Part shown: positions 7,212 through 14,989 of the stretch, one piece after another
Layout of the letters: every line of letters begins with the position of its first letter
Position numbering within the stretch: the stretch's first letter is position 1
Notes under the pieces: generated by a model
What the model saw: only the letters and a program-made list of their open reading frames with translations
Database searches by the model: none
What the model was told of the DNA's origin: nothing
Position numbers and translations under genes: made by a program
Assembly: GCF_014636935.1 (NCBI RefSeq)
Contig: NZ_BMES01000001.1
Coordinates: 535,373-599,372 of the forward strand
Direction of reading: 5' to 3'
DNA: 64,000 nucleotides
Source of the DNA: Alsobacter metallidurans
GTDB taxonomy: Bacteria; Pseudomonadota; Alphaproteobacteria; Rhizobiales; Beijerinckiaceae

Positions 7212-9404
7212 TCAGCCCTTTTTGCCCTTGCCCTTGTGCGGGCGCTTCGGCCCGTCGGGCCGGCGCTGGTCCGGAATGCCTTTCACGGAAGCCTTGAAGC
7301 CCGCCTTGGCGGCCGGCTTGGCGCCTGTCTTCGGCTTGAAGCCCGTCTTTGGCTTGAAGCCTGGGGCCTCGTCGGCAGGGGCTTCGGCGCGCTTGCTCTT
7401 GAACGGCTTCTTCTCGGGCCGCCGCTCGGCGTCCTGCGGCCGGTCGGCGCGCTCGAAAGCGCGCTCCGGGCGCTCTGACCGTGCGGGCCGCTCAGGCCTG
7501 GCTTCGCGCTCCGGTCGCGCCGGGCGTTCGAAATCATCCGGGGCGGCCGCGCGAACCGGACGCTCCGCCCGGGCCGGCCGCTCGGCGCGCTCGGGACGGT
7601 CACCGCGATCGGGACGATCGCCACGATCGGGACGATCGCCCCGCTCGGGACGATCGCCACGCTCGGGACGGAACTCGGACGGCGCGTCGCGCAGATGCGG
7701 CGGCGGACGGTTGCGCCGCGGCGCGCCGCCGCCCATGGCCGGGGCCTCGGTGCGCTCGATGCGGATGTCCTCGCCCTTGCCGCCCTTGCCCAGCGCCGCC
7801 TGGGCGAAGCGCTCCGCCGCCTCTTCGGTGATCTCGAACTTGGTCTCGCGGTCGAAGATCTTGATCGACCCGACCTCTTTCTTGGTCACGTGGCCGCGGC
7901 GGCAGATGATGGGCAGCAGCCAGCGCGGATCGGCGTTGTTCTGCCGGCCGATGCTGAGCCGGAACCACACCATCGGTCCGCCCGGGCTGCGGTCGGCCGC
8001 GATCGGGTCGTAGGTGGAGCGGGGTTCGCGCTCGTCGCGCGTCCGCGCCGGACGGGGCTCGCGGGCGTCGCGCGGATCGCGCTCGCGCTGCGGGCCCGGA
8101 TCATAGAGCTCCTCCGGCTCGGGCAGCCGGGAGCGGGTGGCCCGCACGAAGGCGGCCGCAATATCCTCGGGGGTGCGCTTCTCCAGGAGCAGGCGCACGG
8201 TCGCGAGGTCCTCTTCCGAGCTCTCCTCGTCGAAGATCGGGTCCTGGACCAGCCGCTCCTGGTCGCGCTTGCGCACGTCCTCGGCGGAGGGCGGTCCCAG
8301 CCATTGGGCGTCGAGGCCCGCCTGGGCGAGCAGCCCCTCGGCGCGGCGGCGGCGGTTGAACGGCACGATGATCACGCACACGCCCTTGCGGCCGGCGCGG
8401 CCCGTGCGGCCGCTCCTGTGCAGCAGCGCGTCGCGCCCGCGCGGCAGCTCGGCGTGGATCACGAGGTCGAGGCCCGGCAAGTCTATGCCGCGGGCCGCCA
8501 CGTCGGTCGCCACGCACACCCGGGCGCGGCCGTCGCGCAGCGCCTGCAGGGCGTGGTTGCGCTCGTTCTGGCCCATCTCGCCCGACAGCGCGACGGCCGA
8601 GAAGCCGCGCTCCAGCAGGCTTCCGTGCAGCTTCCGCACGGCCTCGCGCGTGTGGCAGAACACCAGCGCGCCGGGGCTGTCGAAATAGCGCAGCACGTTG
8701 ACGATGGCGTGCTCCACCTCGCTGGGCGCGCAGCGCACGGCCTTGTAGTCGATGTCGCCATGCGGCTGCGAGCGGTCCACCGTGTCGATGCGCAGCGCGT
8801 CGCGCTGGAAGCGCTGCGCCAGCGCGGCGATCTCGCGCGCGATGGTGGCCGAGAACAGCAAGGTCCGCCGCTCCGCCGGCGCAGCGTCCAGAATGAACTC
8901 CAGATCCTCCCGGAACCCCAGGTCCAGCATTTCGTCGGCTTCGTCGAGCACGACGGCGCGGAACGCGCTCGGGTCCAGGCGGCCGCGCTCCAGGTGGTCG
9001 CGCAGGCGCCCGGGCGTGCCCACCACGATGTGCGCGCCGTCCGCCAGCGCCCGCGCCTCGCGCCGCACGTCCATGCCTCCGACGCACGCGGTCACGCGCG
9101 CGCCCGTGTGCGCGTAGAGCCACGCGAGTTCGCGCTGCACCTGCAGCGCAAGCTCGCGCGTCGGCGCGATCACGAGCGCCAGCGGCTCCGCGGCCCGCCC
9201 GAAGCGCTCCTCGGCGCCCAGCAGCGTGGGGGCGAGCGCGAGCCCGAACGCAACCGTCTTGCCCGAGCCCGTCTGCGCGGACACGAGCAGGTCGCGCTCC
9301 TCCGCGCCCGGCTGCAGCACGGCCTCCTGCACGGGCGTGGGCTCGGCGTAGCCGCGCTCCTCGAGCGCGCGCGCAACGCTGGAATTCGTCAATGGAAAAG
9401 GCAT
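7212..9404 (-). CDS. DEAD-box ATP-dependent RNA helicase with DbpA-like RNA-binding domain and basic repetitive tail
   Basis: RNA-remodelling ATPase, 730 aa, much longer than DbpA (about 460). The start chosen gives MPFPLTNSSVARALEERGY, which matches the family opening. Motifs in order: AQTGSGKT (I), PTRELALQ (Ia), TPGRL (Ib), VLDEADEML (II), LFSATI (III), VFCHTREAV (IV), ATDVAARGIDLP (V) and HRSGRTGRAGR (VI). After about residue 480 an RRM-like DbpA domain (KKEVGSIKIFDRETKFEI) appears. It is followed by a disordered Arg-rich region with RGD-containing repeats and a Lys-rich end (KRPHKGKGKKG). A role in ribosome assembly or cold RNA remodelling is inferred from family. Confidence 0.95.
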   Translation of the reverse strand: MPFPLTNSSVARALEERGYAEPTPVQEAVLQPGAEERDLLVSAQTGSGKTVAFGLALAPTLLGAEERFGRAAEPLALVIAPTRELALQVQRELAWLYAHTGARVTACVGGMDVRREARALADGAHIVVGTPGRLRDHLERGRLDPSAFRAVVLDEADEMLDLGFREDLEFILDAAPAERRTLLFSATIAREIAALAQRFQRDALRIDTVDRSQPHGDIDYKAVRCAPSEVEHAIVNVLRYFDSPGALVFCHTREAVRKLHGSLLERGFSAVALSGEMGQNERNHALQALRDGRARVCVATDVAARGIDLPGLDLVIHAELPRGRDALLHRSGRTGRAGRKGVCVIIVPFNRRRRAEGLLAQAGLDAQWLGPPSAEDVRKRDQERLVQDPIFDEESSEEDLATVRLLLEKRTPEDIAAAFVRATRSRLPEPEELYDPGPQRERDPRDAREPRPARTRDEREPRSTYDPIAADRSPGGPMVWFRLSIGRQNNADPRWLLPIICRRGHVTKKEVGSIKIFDRETKFEITEEAAERFAQAALGKGGKGEDIRIERTEAPAMGGGAPRRNRPPPHLRDAPSEFRPERGDRPERGDRPDRGDRPDRGDRPERAERPARAERPVRAAAPDDFERPARPEREARPERPARSERPERAFERADRPQDAERRPEKKPFKSKRAEAPADEAPGFKPKTGFKPKTGAKPAAKAGFKASVKGIPDQRRPDGPKRPHKGKGKKG
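7592..7663 (-). repeat. In-gene tandem repeat, 4 x 18 bp, in the helicase tail
   Basis: Four consecutive 18-bp units of the form CGGGACGATCGCCACGAT (plus strand), with small variations. They encode the hexapeptide [DE]RGDRP read on the minus strand. A partial fifth unit follows. The tract is in frame, so copy-number change would lengthen or shorten the disordered tail without a frameshift. Confidence 0.9.
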
Positions 9405-9673
9405 GTGCGTCCGGAAGACAGGGCGGGCAGGGGGTCCTTCGGCCATCCGTCTCGTCGGGCTGGAAGGACCTCAACGCGCAAACGCGCGGATCTGAACGCA
9501 GGGCTAGACCTCCGGGGGGCCGCCGTCAACCGCGGCAGGGGCGAACGGCCACGCCGGCCCTGCGGCGGCGCTGCGCAAGATCGTCATCAAAGGCGCCCGA
9601 AGGGGGTTGCGCATGCCGATCCGAGCCGCTATTCAGACGCCCGTGACGGACGGCCCTGCCGCTCCATCACCCC

Positions 9674-9750
9674 GCGCCCGTAGCTCAGCTGGATAGAGCA
9701 TCAGACTACGAATCTGAGGGTCGGACGTTCGAATCGTTCCGGGCGCGCCA
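9674..9750 (+). tRNA. tRNA-Arg (anticodon ACG)
   Basis: A 77-nt cloverleaf. Acceptor stem GCGCCCG (9674-9680) pairs with CGGGCGC (9740-9746), discriminator G, encoded CCA at 9748-9750. The D-arm is GCTCAGCTGGATAGAGC, the anticodon stem-loop is CAGACTACGAATCTG with ACG in the loop, and the T-loop is GTTCGAATC. The wobble A would be deaminated to inosine. It stands alone and is followed by a hairpin terminator. Confidence 0.97.
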
Positions 9751-9783
9751 AATTCTTGAATGGTAACAACACCTTCTAAGCAG

Positions 9784-9809
9784 CCCGCCCAAGTGGCGGG
9801 TTTCTTTTT
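9784..9809 (+). terminator. Intrinsic terminator after tRNA-Arg
   Basis: Stem CCCGCC (9784-9789), loop CAAGT, stem GGCGGG (9795-9800), then a T-rich run TTTCTTTTT. It sits 34 nt past the tRNA 3' end. Confidence 0.85.
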
Positions 9810-9856
9810 GGGAAGCTGTTCCCCGGCCCTGTTCCCGGAGCGTTTCCACGGCCAAA

Positions 9857-10345
9857 GTGAAGGCCGGAGCGTACTGGGCGAACGTGGCCGGGGTCGCATT
9901 TTTGGCCGCGCTGAAGGACTGCAGACTCGACACATGGCGGGGCTGGGTGCTGCTGATCGCCACAAACAGCATCGTCTAATTCGGTCTTCTCTGGCTCGAC
10001 CAGGATGCTGGGTTTTGGACCCGGGTGCTCGACGACTGCAGAATCGAGATCGTCTCGTATCCCGGTTCTCCGGAACACGATGGCGAAGTCATCCCGCTGT
10101 CGCCGGCCCAGGCGGCCATTTTCCCATCAGCTTACTCGTACGACCACATCGCAGACATGGGTCCTCTGCAGACGATTGGGGCCGTCATGCTGCTTCGGAC
10201 CTCTTTTACCGGTCGCTACGGGGAGCCAGACGAAGCTCCGCACCGGAGCGTCCAGCATGAAGCTGAATTGCGTGCGACCCGGCATGATAATGGTTTAATC
10301 GGGGTTCAAGAACTCAACCCTCGCTTTATCGAGAGCCTTATTTGA
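9857..10345 (+). pseudogene. Probable decayed gene interrupted by an in-frame TAA
   Basis: From GTG 9857 the frame reads VKAGAYWANVAGVAFLAALK and on to a hydrophobic stretch, VLLIATNSIV, then TAA at 9977-9979. The same frame continues after the stop as FGLLWLDQDAGFWTRVLDDC and runs to TGA at 10345. Third codon positions stay mostly G or C on both sides of the stop, as in a real coding frame, and a hairpin terminator follows. I read this as a membrane-associated protein of about 160 aa broken by one nonsense change. Alternatively the second half (from GTG 10025, 106 aa) may be an independent gene. I do not recognise the family. Confidence 0.45.
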
Positions 10346-10360
10346 GCGCTGCAAAAAAGA

Positions 10361-10390
10361 ACCCCGTGAGAGCTGACACCGCGGGTTTTT
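10361..10390 (+). terminator. Probable intrinsic terminator
   Basis: ACCCCG (10361-10366) can pair, with one bulge, to CGGGT (10382-10386), followed by TTTTT. It lies 16 nt after the 10345 stop, supporting a rightward transcript there. Confidence 0.55.
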
Positions 10391-10634
10391 AGGCGCAAGC
10401 GGAGGGGGCGATCTCCCTCGAGCGGGGAAACGTGAGAAAACAGGTTGTTCCGACCTGCCGCACATATTTCGACGTGTAGGTCGTTCTCAGGGTTCCAGCC
10501 TGTTCCGGCCGAGTCGTCCTCCCCAGAGCAGGCGACGTTTTGATCTCAGGCGATCCGCCGCATTCGAACCAATTCTGAAATGCGGGACAAAGCGGACGAA
10601 TAGCAGGATCGGAAACCCGAATTGGATTCCATCG

Positions 10635-10991
10635 ATGCGCCTTATTCCCACCGCTCTTGCATTGCTCGCCTTCGCCGGCGCCGCTCCCGCTCACGCCCAG
10701 GTGATGCTCCCCCGACAGGACATTACCCGCGTAACCATGCAGATTACGATCGCCACGCCTGCACAGTCCGGGGCCTCGAGCGACGAGCAACTTGCGACCC
10801 AATCCGACGCCCGGAAAAGGATCTACACAGCCATCGAAAACGAGTGCCGTGTCTTGGCCGAGGTTTTTAAATCCGATTGTCGCGTGGCTCAGGTCGCCAC
10901 GAACACGATAATGGGGCCGCGCGGCCCTCAGCAGCTCGAAACGATCAACCTCCACGGCAATGGGACGTTCGAGCTAGTGCCGCGCAAATGA
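10635..10991 (+). CDS. Small exported protein of unknown function (118 aa)
   Basis: Begins MRLIPTALALLAFAGAAPAH with AHA-Q as a likely signal-peptidase site, so the product is periplasmic or secreted. The mature part has two Cys close together (IENECRVLAEVF; KSDCRVAQVA) that could form one disulfide. It ends FELVPRK. I do not recognise the family. A hairpin terminator follows 22 nt after the stop. The gene sits in the gene-poor stretch behind tRNA-Arg, and its codon use is less GC-biased at third positions than that of neighbouring core genes. Confidence 0.65.
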   Translation: MRLIPTALALLAFAGAAPAHAQVMLPRQDITRVTMQITIATPAQSGASSDEQLATQSDARKRIYTAIENECRVLAEVFKSDCRVAQVATNTIMGPRGPQQLETINLHGNGTFELVPRK

Positions 10992-11013
10992 TCTATCTGC
11001 GCTTAGCGCAGCA

Positions 11014-11046
11014 GGCCCGTCCGGCTCCGGCTGCGGCGGGCTTTTT
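11014..11046. terminator. Intrinsic terminator between convergent small genes
   Basis: GGCCCGTCCGGC can fold with GGCTGCGGCGGGC, followed by TTTTT at 11042-11046. It serves the rightward exported-protein gene. Pairing is imperfect in the middle. Confidence 0.65.
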
Positions 11047-11084
11047 GTGTCTCGGGCTTAATGGCTGCCGGCCGTCGGCGCGGC

Positions 11085-11243
11085 CTAGTCGACCAGAAAA
11101 TAGACCGCGAGGATGGCGATCAGGAACACCAGGCAGACAACCCGGAAGTCGCCCTGATCCGGCCGGCGCAGAGGTGGCGCAGTTCCAGCTTCAATTTGAT
11201 CTCGGGCGACGCTTATTTCTGCAGGAGAAACTCTGTCGAGCAT
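11085..11243 (-). CDS. Small single-pass membrane protein (52 aa)
   Basis: A short gene of 53 codons including the stop. It starts ATG at 11243 (MLDRVSPAEISVARDQIEAG) with a purine-rich GGGATC upstream. A soluble charged N-terminal half of about 34 residues ends in RRPDQGDFRVV. One hydrophobic helix of about 17 residues follows (CLVFLIAILAVYFLVD) and reaches the C-terminus. The amphipathic-then-membrane layout, the clean start and the hydrophobic end in only this frame support a real gene. Function unknown. It is convergent with the exported protein at 10635. Confidence 0.55.
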   Translation of the reverse strand: MLDRVSPAEISVARDQIEAGTAPPLRRPDQGDFRVVCLVFLIAILAVYFLVD

Positions 11244-11791
11244 CCGGTAAGATCCCAAAGCTTCGCCGTCGCCCTCCGACTAGAAGGAACGGCTTGGATA
11301 CGCCCCGCTTAGATTGAAGGCACCTCAGTCCGACGCTACTCGTCGGCGAAACTCGGCAACCCCGCATTCAGACTGGCATTAACCACCAGGGCGCCGATAG
11401 GGGGCCCGGCTGTACCGCGCATTGCTGAACAGCAATGTTGGCGGACGTGGTTAACACGAGTTGATCCCTTTGATTTGGCCGATGGACGGAACAGTCCGCC
11501 GGTGCCCACAGATCTCATTCGGTTGCGCGCGAAGCGTGTTCATATAGGGGCGCGCCATTTTTGGCCTGAGCTGGGCATTGCCCGCTGGGTCGTATTTTCC
11601 AAATCTCGACCAGCATCCGCATAGCCAAGTGGCGCAAGTCTTGGTCCCGCAGTTGCGGCGACGCGCGCCAAACACCCGCTCGGTCTGCGGCATCCATCTG
11701 CGCGATTCGACGCGGGCGCGCCCCGTTGCGGGCGCGCCGCCAAACACCGTGCGCAGTGATGCTGCGGGCCGGGACCAGGGCGCGACCCCGA
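11244..11791. other. Gene-poor stretch, no supported gene
   Basis: About 550 bases where no frame on either strand shows a convincing start, protein-like composition or family motif. A duplicated GCGGGCGCGCC lies near 11713-11735. GGGCGCGCCA at 11548-11557 matches the last ten bases of tRNA-Arg, which may be chance in such GC-rich DNA. Confidence 0.5.
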
Positions 11792-13075
11792 TCAAGCGCC
11801 CGCAACCTTCGACACCACCAGCTTGTCCACGCGCCGGCCGTCGAGGTCGACCACTTCGAAGCGCCATCCGAGCGTCTCGACGACCTCGCCGAGATTGGGG
11901 AGATGCTGCAACTCGCTGATCACAAGGCCGGCCGCCGTGTCGTAGGTGCGCCGCTCGGGCAGGCTCAGCCCCAGGAGGTCGGCCATCTCGTCCACCGGCA
12001 TCCAGCCGGCGATCAGCCAGGAGCCGTCGTCACGCTGGAAAGCCTCTTCCTCTCCCTGGCCTTCATCGGAGCGGAACGCGCCCGCGATGGCGTCGAGAAT
12101 GTCCGCCGGGGTGATCACGCCTTCGAAGTGGCCATACTCGTCATGCACCAGCGCCATGGGCACGCTCGCTTCCCGCAGGCCGTTGAGAACGTCCAGGGCG
12201 CCCAGCGTGTCGGGGATGATGGGCGCCTGCTGGACATAGTTCCTCAGCTGCAGCGTCTCGCCGCGCAGCAGCGGCCCCAGCAATTCGCGCACCTGCACGA
12301 CGCCGATCATGTTGTCCGCGCCGCCCTCGCCGACCGGGATGCGCGAGTGGCTCGTGGTCGTCAGCTGCTGGCGGATCGCGCTGTCGCTTTCGTCAGCGTC
12401 GATCCATTCCACCTCGGTGCGCGGCGTCATGATGGAGCGCGCGGCCCGGTCTCCGAGCCGCAGCACGCCGGAGATCATCCGCTGCTCGTCCGGCTCGATC
12501 GACCCGGCGCTCTGCGCCTCGGCCACGATGGTGCGGATTTCCTCGTCCGTGATGGCGTCGGCCGACTCGGTGTTGCTGCCGAAGAACCGGAACAGGATCT
12601 TGGTGGACGCATCCAGCAGCCATACGACGGGAGCCACAGCCCGCGAGACGAAGCTCATGAGCGGCGCGACCAGGCACGCGATGGCTTCCGGGTTGCGCAA
12701 GGCCAGGTTTTTGGGGACGAGCTCGCCCACCACCACCGACAGGTAGGTGATGACGCCGATCACCACGCCGAAGCCGACGCCTTCGGCCGGGCCGGGCGGC
12801 ATGCCCCAGTCGATCAGGATCACTTTCAGCCGATCGCCCAGCGCCGCGCCCGAGAACGCGCCGGCCAGAACGCCGATCAGCGTGATGCCGATCTGGACCG
12901 TGGACAGAAACCGCCCCGGGTCCTCGGCCAGGGCCAGGGCGGTCGCCGCGCCCGGTCGACCATTGTCCGCCATGGTCTTGAGACGAACCTTTCGGGCGGA
13001 AACGACAGCCAGTTCGGAAAGCGAAAACAGCCCGTTGAGGGCGATCAGAAAGGCGGCGACTGCAAGTTCGAGCAC
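11792..13075 (-). CDS. CNNM/CorC-HlyC family membrane protein with CBS pair
   Basis: Predicted inner-membrane transporter-like protein of the DUF21 (CNNM) type, 427 aa from GTG 13075. TTG at 13084 is an alternative start, and neither has a strong ribosome site. The N-terminal membrane domain has about four helices (FLIALNGLFSLSELAVVSA; ISTVQIG-like FLSTVQIGITLIGVLAGAF; VVIGVITYLSVVVGELVPK). Two CBS domains follow at about 205-325 (MTPRTEVEWIDAD; VPMALVHDEYGHFEGVITPA), then a C-terminal CorC_HlyC domain (DGSWLIAGWMPVDEMADLL). Relatives are linked to Mg2+/Co2+ export. The old hemolysin name should not be taken as function. Confidence 0.92.
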   Translation of the reverse strand: MLELAVAAFLIALNGLFSLSELAVVSARKVRLKTMADNGRPGAATALALAEDPGRFLSTVQIGITLIGVLAGAFSGAALGDRLKVILIDWGMPPGPAEGVGFGVVIGVITYLSVVVGELVPKNLALRNPEAIACLVAPLMSFVSRAVAPVVWLLDASTKILFRFFGSNTESADAITDEEIRTIVAEAQSAGSIEPDEQRMISGVLRLGDRAARSIMTPRTEVEWIDADESDSAIRQQLTTTSHSRIPVGEGGADNMIGVVQVRELLGPLLRGETLQLRNYVQQAPIIPDTLGALDVLNGLREASVPMALVHDEYGHFEGVITPADILDAIAGAFRSDEGQGEEEAFQRDDGSWLIAGWMPVDEMADLLGLSLPERRTYDTAAGLVISELQHLPNLGEVVETLGWRFEVVDLDGRRVDKLVVSKVAGA

Positions 13076-13232
13076 GGACCCCAAGGACCCGGCTACCTCT
13101 TGGCGACCGGACCTCTCCCTGTTGACGCTGGAATGCCAGCACAGGAGACCAGCTTATGCGGCCTGCCGCGTCGGCGCAAAGCGTGTGGCGCGCGACCTTT
13201 CAAACGCCTGCGCTGGGCGGCCGTGGCCGAGG

Positions 13233-13583
13233 CTATTTGGACGCGCCGTCATACGGGATGATCTGGAGCGTGTGGACGTCCAGCCCGTCCGTGCAGCGCA
13301 GGTTGAGCGCCACCATCGCGTTGCCGTCCGGCGTCTTGCCTTCGGCGAAAGGCGCGCAGCCGCAGGTGGAGCAGAACTGGTGCCGGATATTGTGGCTCGC
13401 GAAGGTGTAGACCCGGAGGGCGTCTCGGGAACCCCTCAGCTCGAAGCGATCCGGCGTCATGAAGTGATGCAGGTAGCCCTTGCGGCGGCAGATCGAGCAG
13501 TTGCACTCCATGGCCTTGGTCGGGAGGTCCTCGTTCGCCGTGTAGGCGATTGCGCCGCAATGGCAGCTGCCTGTGAAAGCCAT
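13233..13583 (-). CDS. GFA family zinc protein (glutathione-dependent formaldehyde-activating-like)
   Basis: A 116-aa protein of the GFA/CENP-V fold. It starts MAFTGSCHCGAIAYTA behind a GGGAGAGGG ribosome site. Zinc ligands are visible as SCHCG near residues 7-9, the pair CNCSICRR in the middle, and HQFCSTCGCAPFA further on, giving the two Zn sites of the family. The founding member binds S-hydroxymethylglutathione, but most relatives have no proven activity. Next to it are a small unknown protein and a glutathione S-transferase, which fits a thiol-stress theme only loosely. Confidence 0.93.
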   Translation of the reverse strand: MAFTGSCHCGAIAYTANEDLPTKAMECNCSICRRKGYLHHFMTPDRFELRGSRDALRVYTFASHNIRHQFCSTCGCAPFAEGKTPDGNAMVALNLRCTDGLDVHTLQIIPYDGASK

Positions 13584-13659
13584 CGACCCTCTCCCTGCTG
13601 TGTTGTGCGTTTCTTCCCGATCATCGTCCAACGCGCCGCAGTCGTCCACGGTAGCGGCT

Positions 13660-13995
13660 CTATGTCGGATCGCCGCCGACCGTCTCGAACCACGCCGCGT
13701 AGGGAGTGTTGCGGGCGAGGTGGCGGTTGTAGTCCGCAGCCCCGTCCGTCCACCACGCCGGGCCGCGCTCGCCCAGCGCGATCTTGGCTGCGTTCACGTC
13801 CGCGCGCGCCGACGCGAGCGCCTCGGCGTCGGCGATTTTCAGCGCGGCGCCCACGGCGCGGCGCGCGCGCATGAGCGTCTTGGTGAGCGCCGCTCGCTCC
13901 TGCTCGCCAAGCGCAGGGTTGGAGCAGCGCCACAGGCGGCCGCGGACGACGAAGTACCGGCCGTCGGGGGTGCGGGGGTAGGTCTTGGCGGGCAT
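13660..13995 (-). CDS. Conserved hypothetical protein (111 aa)
   Basis: Starts MPAKTYPRTPDGRYFVVRGR, followed by LWRCSNPALGEQERAALTKT, a long helix (LMRARRAVGAALKIADAEAL) and a C-terminal block ERGPAWWTDGAADYNRHLAR. The layout recalls a widespread proteobacterial family of unknown function with the conserved ends DGRYFVVRGRLWR and GPAWWTDGAPDYNRH. That recall is from memory. It has no signal peptide and no membrane segment. It lies 65 nt downstream of the GST stop on the same strand and 76 nt upstream of the GFA start, so the three may be co-transcribed. Confidence 0.8.
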   Translation of the reverse strand: MPAKTYPRTPDGRYFVVRGRLWRCSNPALGEQERAALTKTLMRARRAVGAALKIADAEALASARADVNAAKIALGERGPAWWTDGAADYNRHLARNTPYAAWFETVGGDPT

Positions 13996-14059
13996 GGCCG
14001 GACCGAGCTTGCTGGCGGGCGGCCCGTTCGCCGCCCGCGCCCGATGCTGCTGCGTCCCT

Positions 14060-14770
14060 TTACCCAGCCGGGCGGGCCGGGATGTTGAGGCCGCGCTCCA
14101 CGGCCGGGCGGGCGAGGCCGCGCTCGAGCCAGGCGGGGACATTCTTCAGGCTGGCGTAGTCGACGAGCTCGCCCGCGCCGTAGAAGCCCACGAGATTGCG
14201 CACCCAGCCCAGCAGCGCGATGTCCGCGATCGTGTATTCGCCGTCCATGATCCAGTCGCGGCCGGCGAGGCGCGTCTCCAGCACGCCGAGCAGGCGCTTG
14301 GATTCCGCCGCGTAGCGATCCCGGGGCCGCTTGTCCTCGAAGTCCTTGCCGGCGAATTTGTGGAAGAAGCCGAGCTGGCCGAACATCGGCCCCACGGCCG
14401 CCATCTGGAAGAACACCCACTGCAGGGTCTCGTAGCGCCGCGCCGGGTCGGTCGGCAGCAGCTGGCCCGACTTCTCGGCCAGGTAGATCAGGATGGCCCC
14501 GGATTCAAACAGCGCGAAGGGTCGCCGGCCCGGGCCGTCCGGGTCGATGATGGCCGGGATCTTGCCGTTTGGGTTCAACGCCAAATATTCGGGAATCCAC
14601 GTCTCGTTGGCCCCGATATTGATGAAGTGCGGCTCGTAGGGCAGCCCGATCTCCTCCAGCATGATCGAGACCTTCACGCCGTTGGGGGTGGGCGTGGAAT
14701 AAAGCTGGAGGCGCTCGGGGTGCTGGGCCGGCCAGCGCTTGGTGATCGGGAAAGCGGAAAGGTCGGTCAT
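14060..14770 (-). CDS. Glutathione S-transferase, YfcG/YghU (Nu-class) type
   Basis: A 236-aa cytosolic GST. The thioredoxin-fold N-terminus reads RLQLYSTPTPNGVKVSIMLE, then NPNGKIPAIIDPDG and ALFESGAILIYLAE, the family's cis-Pro and Glu-Ser glutathione-binding motifs. The helical C-terminal domain follows (LQWVFFQMAAVGPMFGQLGF; YTIADIALLGWV). TPNG near residue 28 matches the YfcG/YghU class, known to act as GSH-dependent disulfide reductases rather than classic conjugating enzymes. It is divergent from the flavin oxidoreductase at 14990, with 219 bp between them. Confidence 0.92.
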   Translation of the reverse strand: MTDLSAFPITKRWPAQHPERLQLYSTPTPNGVKVSIMLEEIGLPYEPHFINIGANETWIPEYLALNPNGKIPAIIDPDGPGRRPFALFESGAILIYLAEKSGQLLPTDPARRYETLQWVFFQMAAVGPMFGQLGFFHKFAGKDFEDKRPRDRYAAESKRLLGVLETRLAGRDWIMDGEYTIADIALLGWVRNLVGFYGAGELVDYASLKNVPAWLERGLARPAVERGLNIPARPAG

Positions 14771-14989
14771 GGGGGACGCTCCTGCCGAAAGGGCGGCGAT
14801 CTTGCGTCCGTTCGCGCTGGCGCGAAAGAGGCCGGGCGTTGCGCCGGCGCACAACCCGGATTGCACGGCCGGACCCGACGGACCCCTTGCGGTCGACGCA
14901 AGGCCAGCCATGGTCGTTCGGCGACAAGCCGTTCGCTCGCGGCGGCTCTCCCCTGCGGTGGGGCTTGCGCATCCGCCCCCGGAGCCCCG

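Noticed and set aside
7592..7663. 18-bp tandem units considered as a CRISPR or partition centromere array
   Set aside because: The units are directly adjacent with no spacers and are in frame inside the helicase gene, encoding [DE]RGDRP.
10389..10955. 188-codon frame on the minus strand
   Set aside because: It overlaps the exported protein at 10635 antisense, lacks a signal or motif, and the plus-strand frame has a clean signal peptide and terminator.
9741..11557. GGGCGCGCCA at the tRNA-Arg 3' end and again at 11548 as attachment-site direct repeats
   Set aside because: Ten bases of pure GC-type sequence recur by chance in this genome, and there is no integrase. Kept only as a weak remark.
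11451..11867. 138-codon frame on the minus strand
   Set aside because: Arg/Cys/Trp-rich composition without any domain; it overlaps the end of the CNNM-type gene; no ribosome site.
11792..13075. Hemolysin
   Set aside because: The CNNM/CBS/CorC domain order fits an ion-transport related membrane protein; the hemolysin name is historical.
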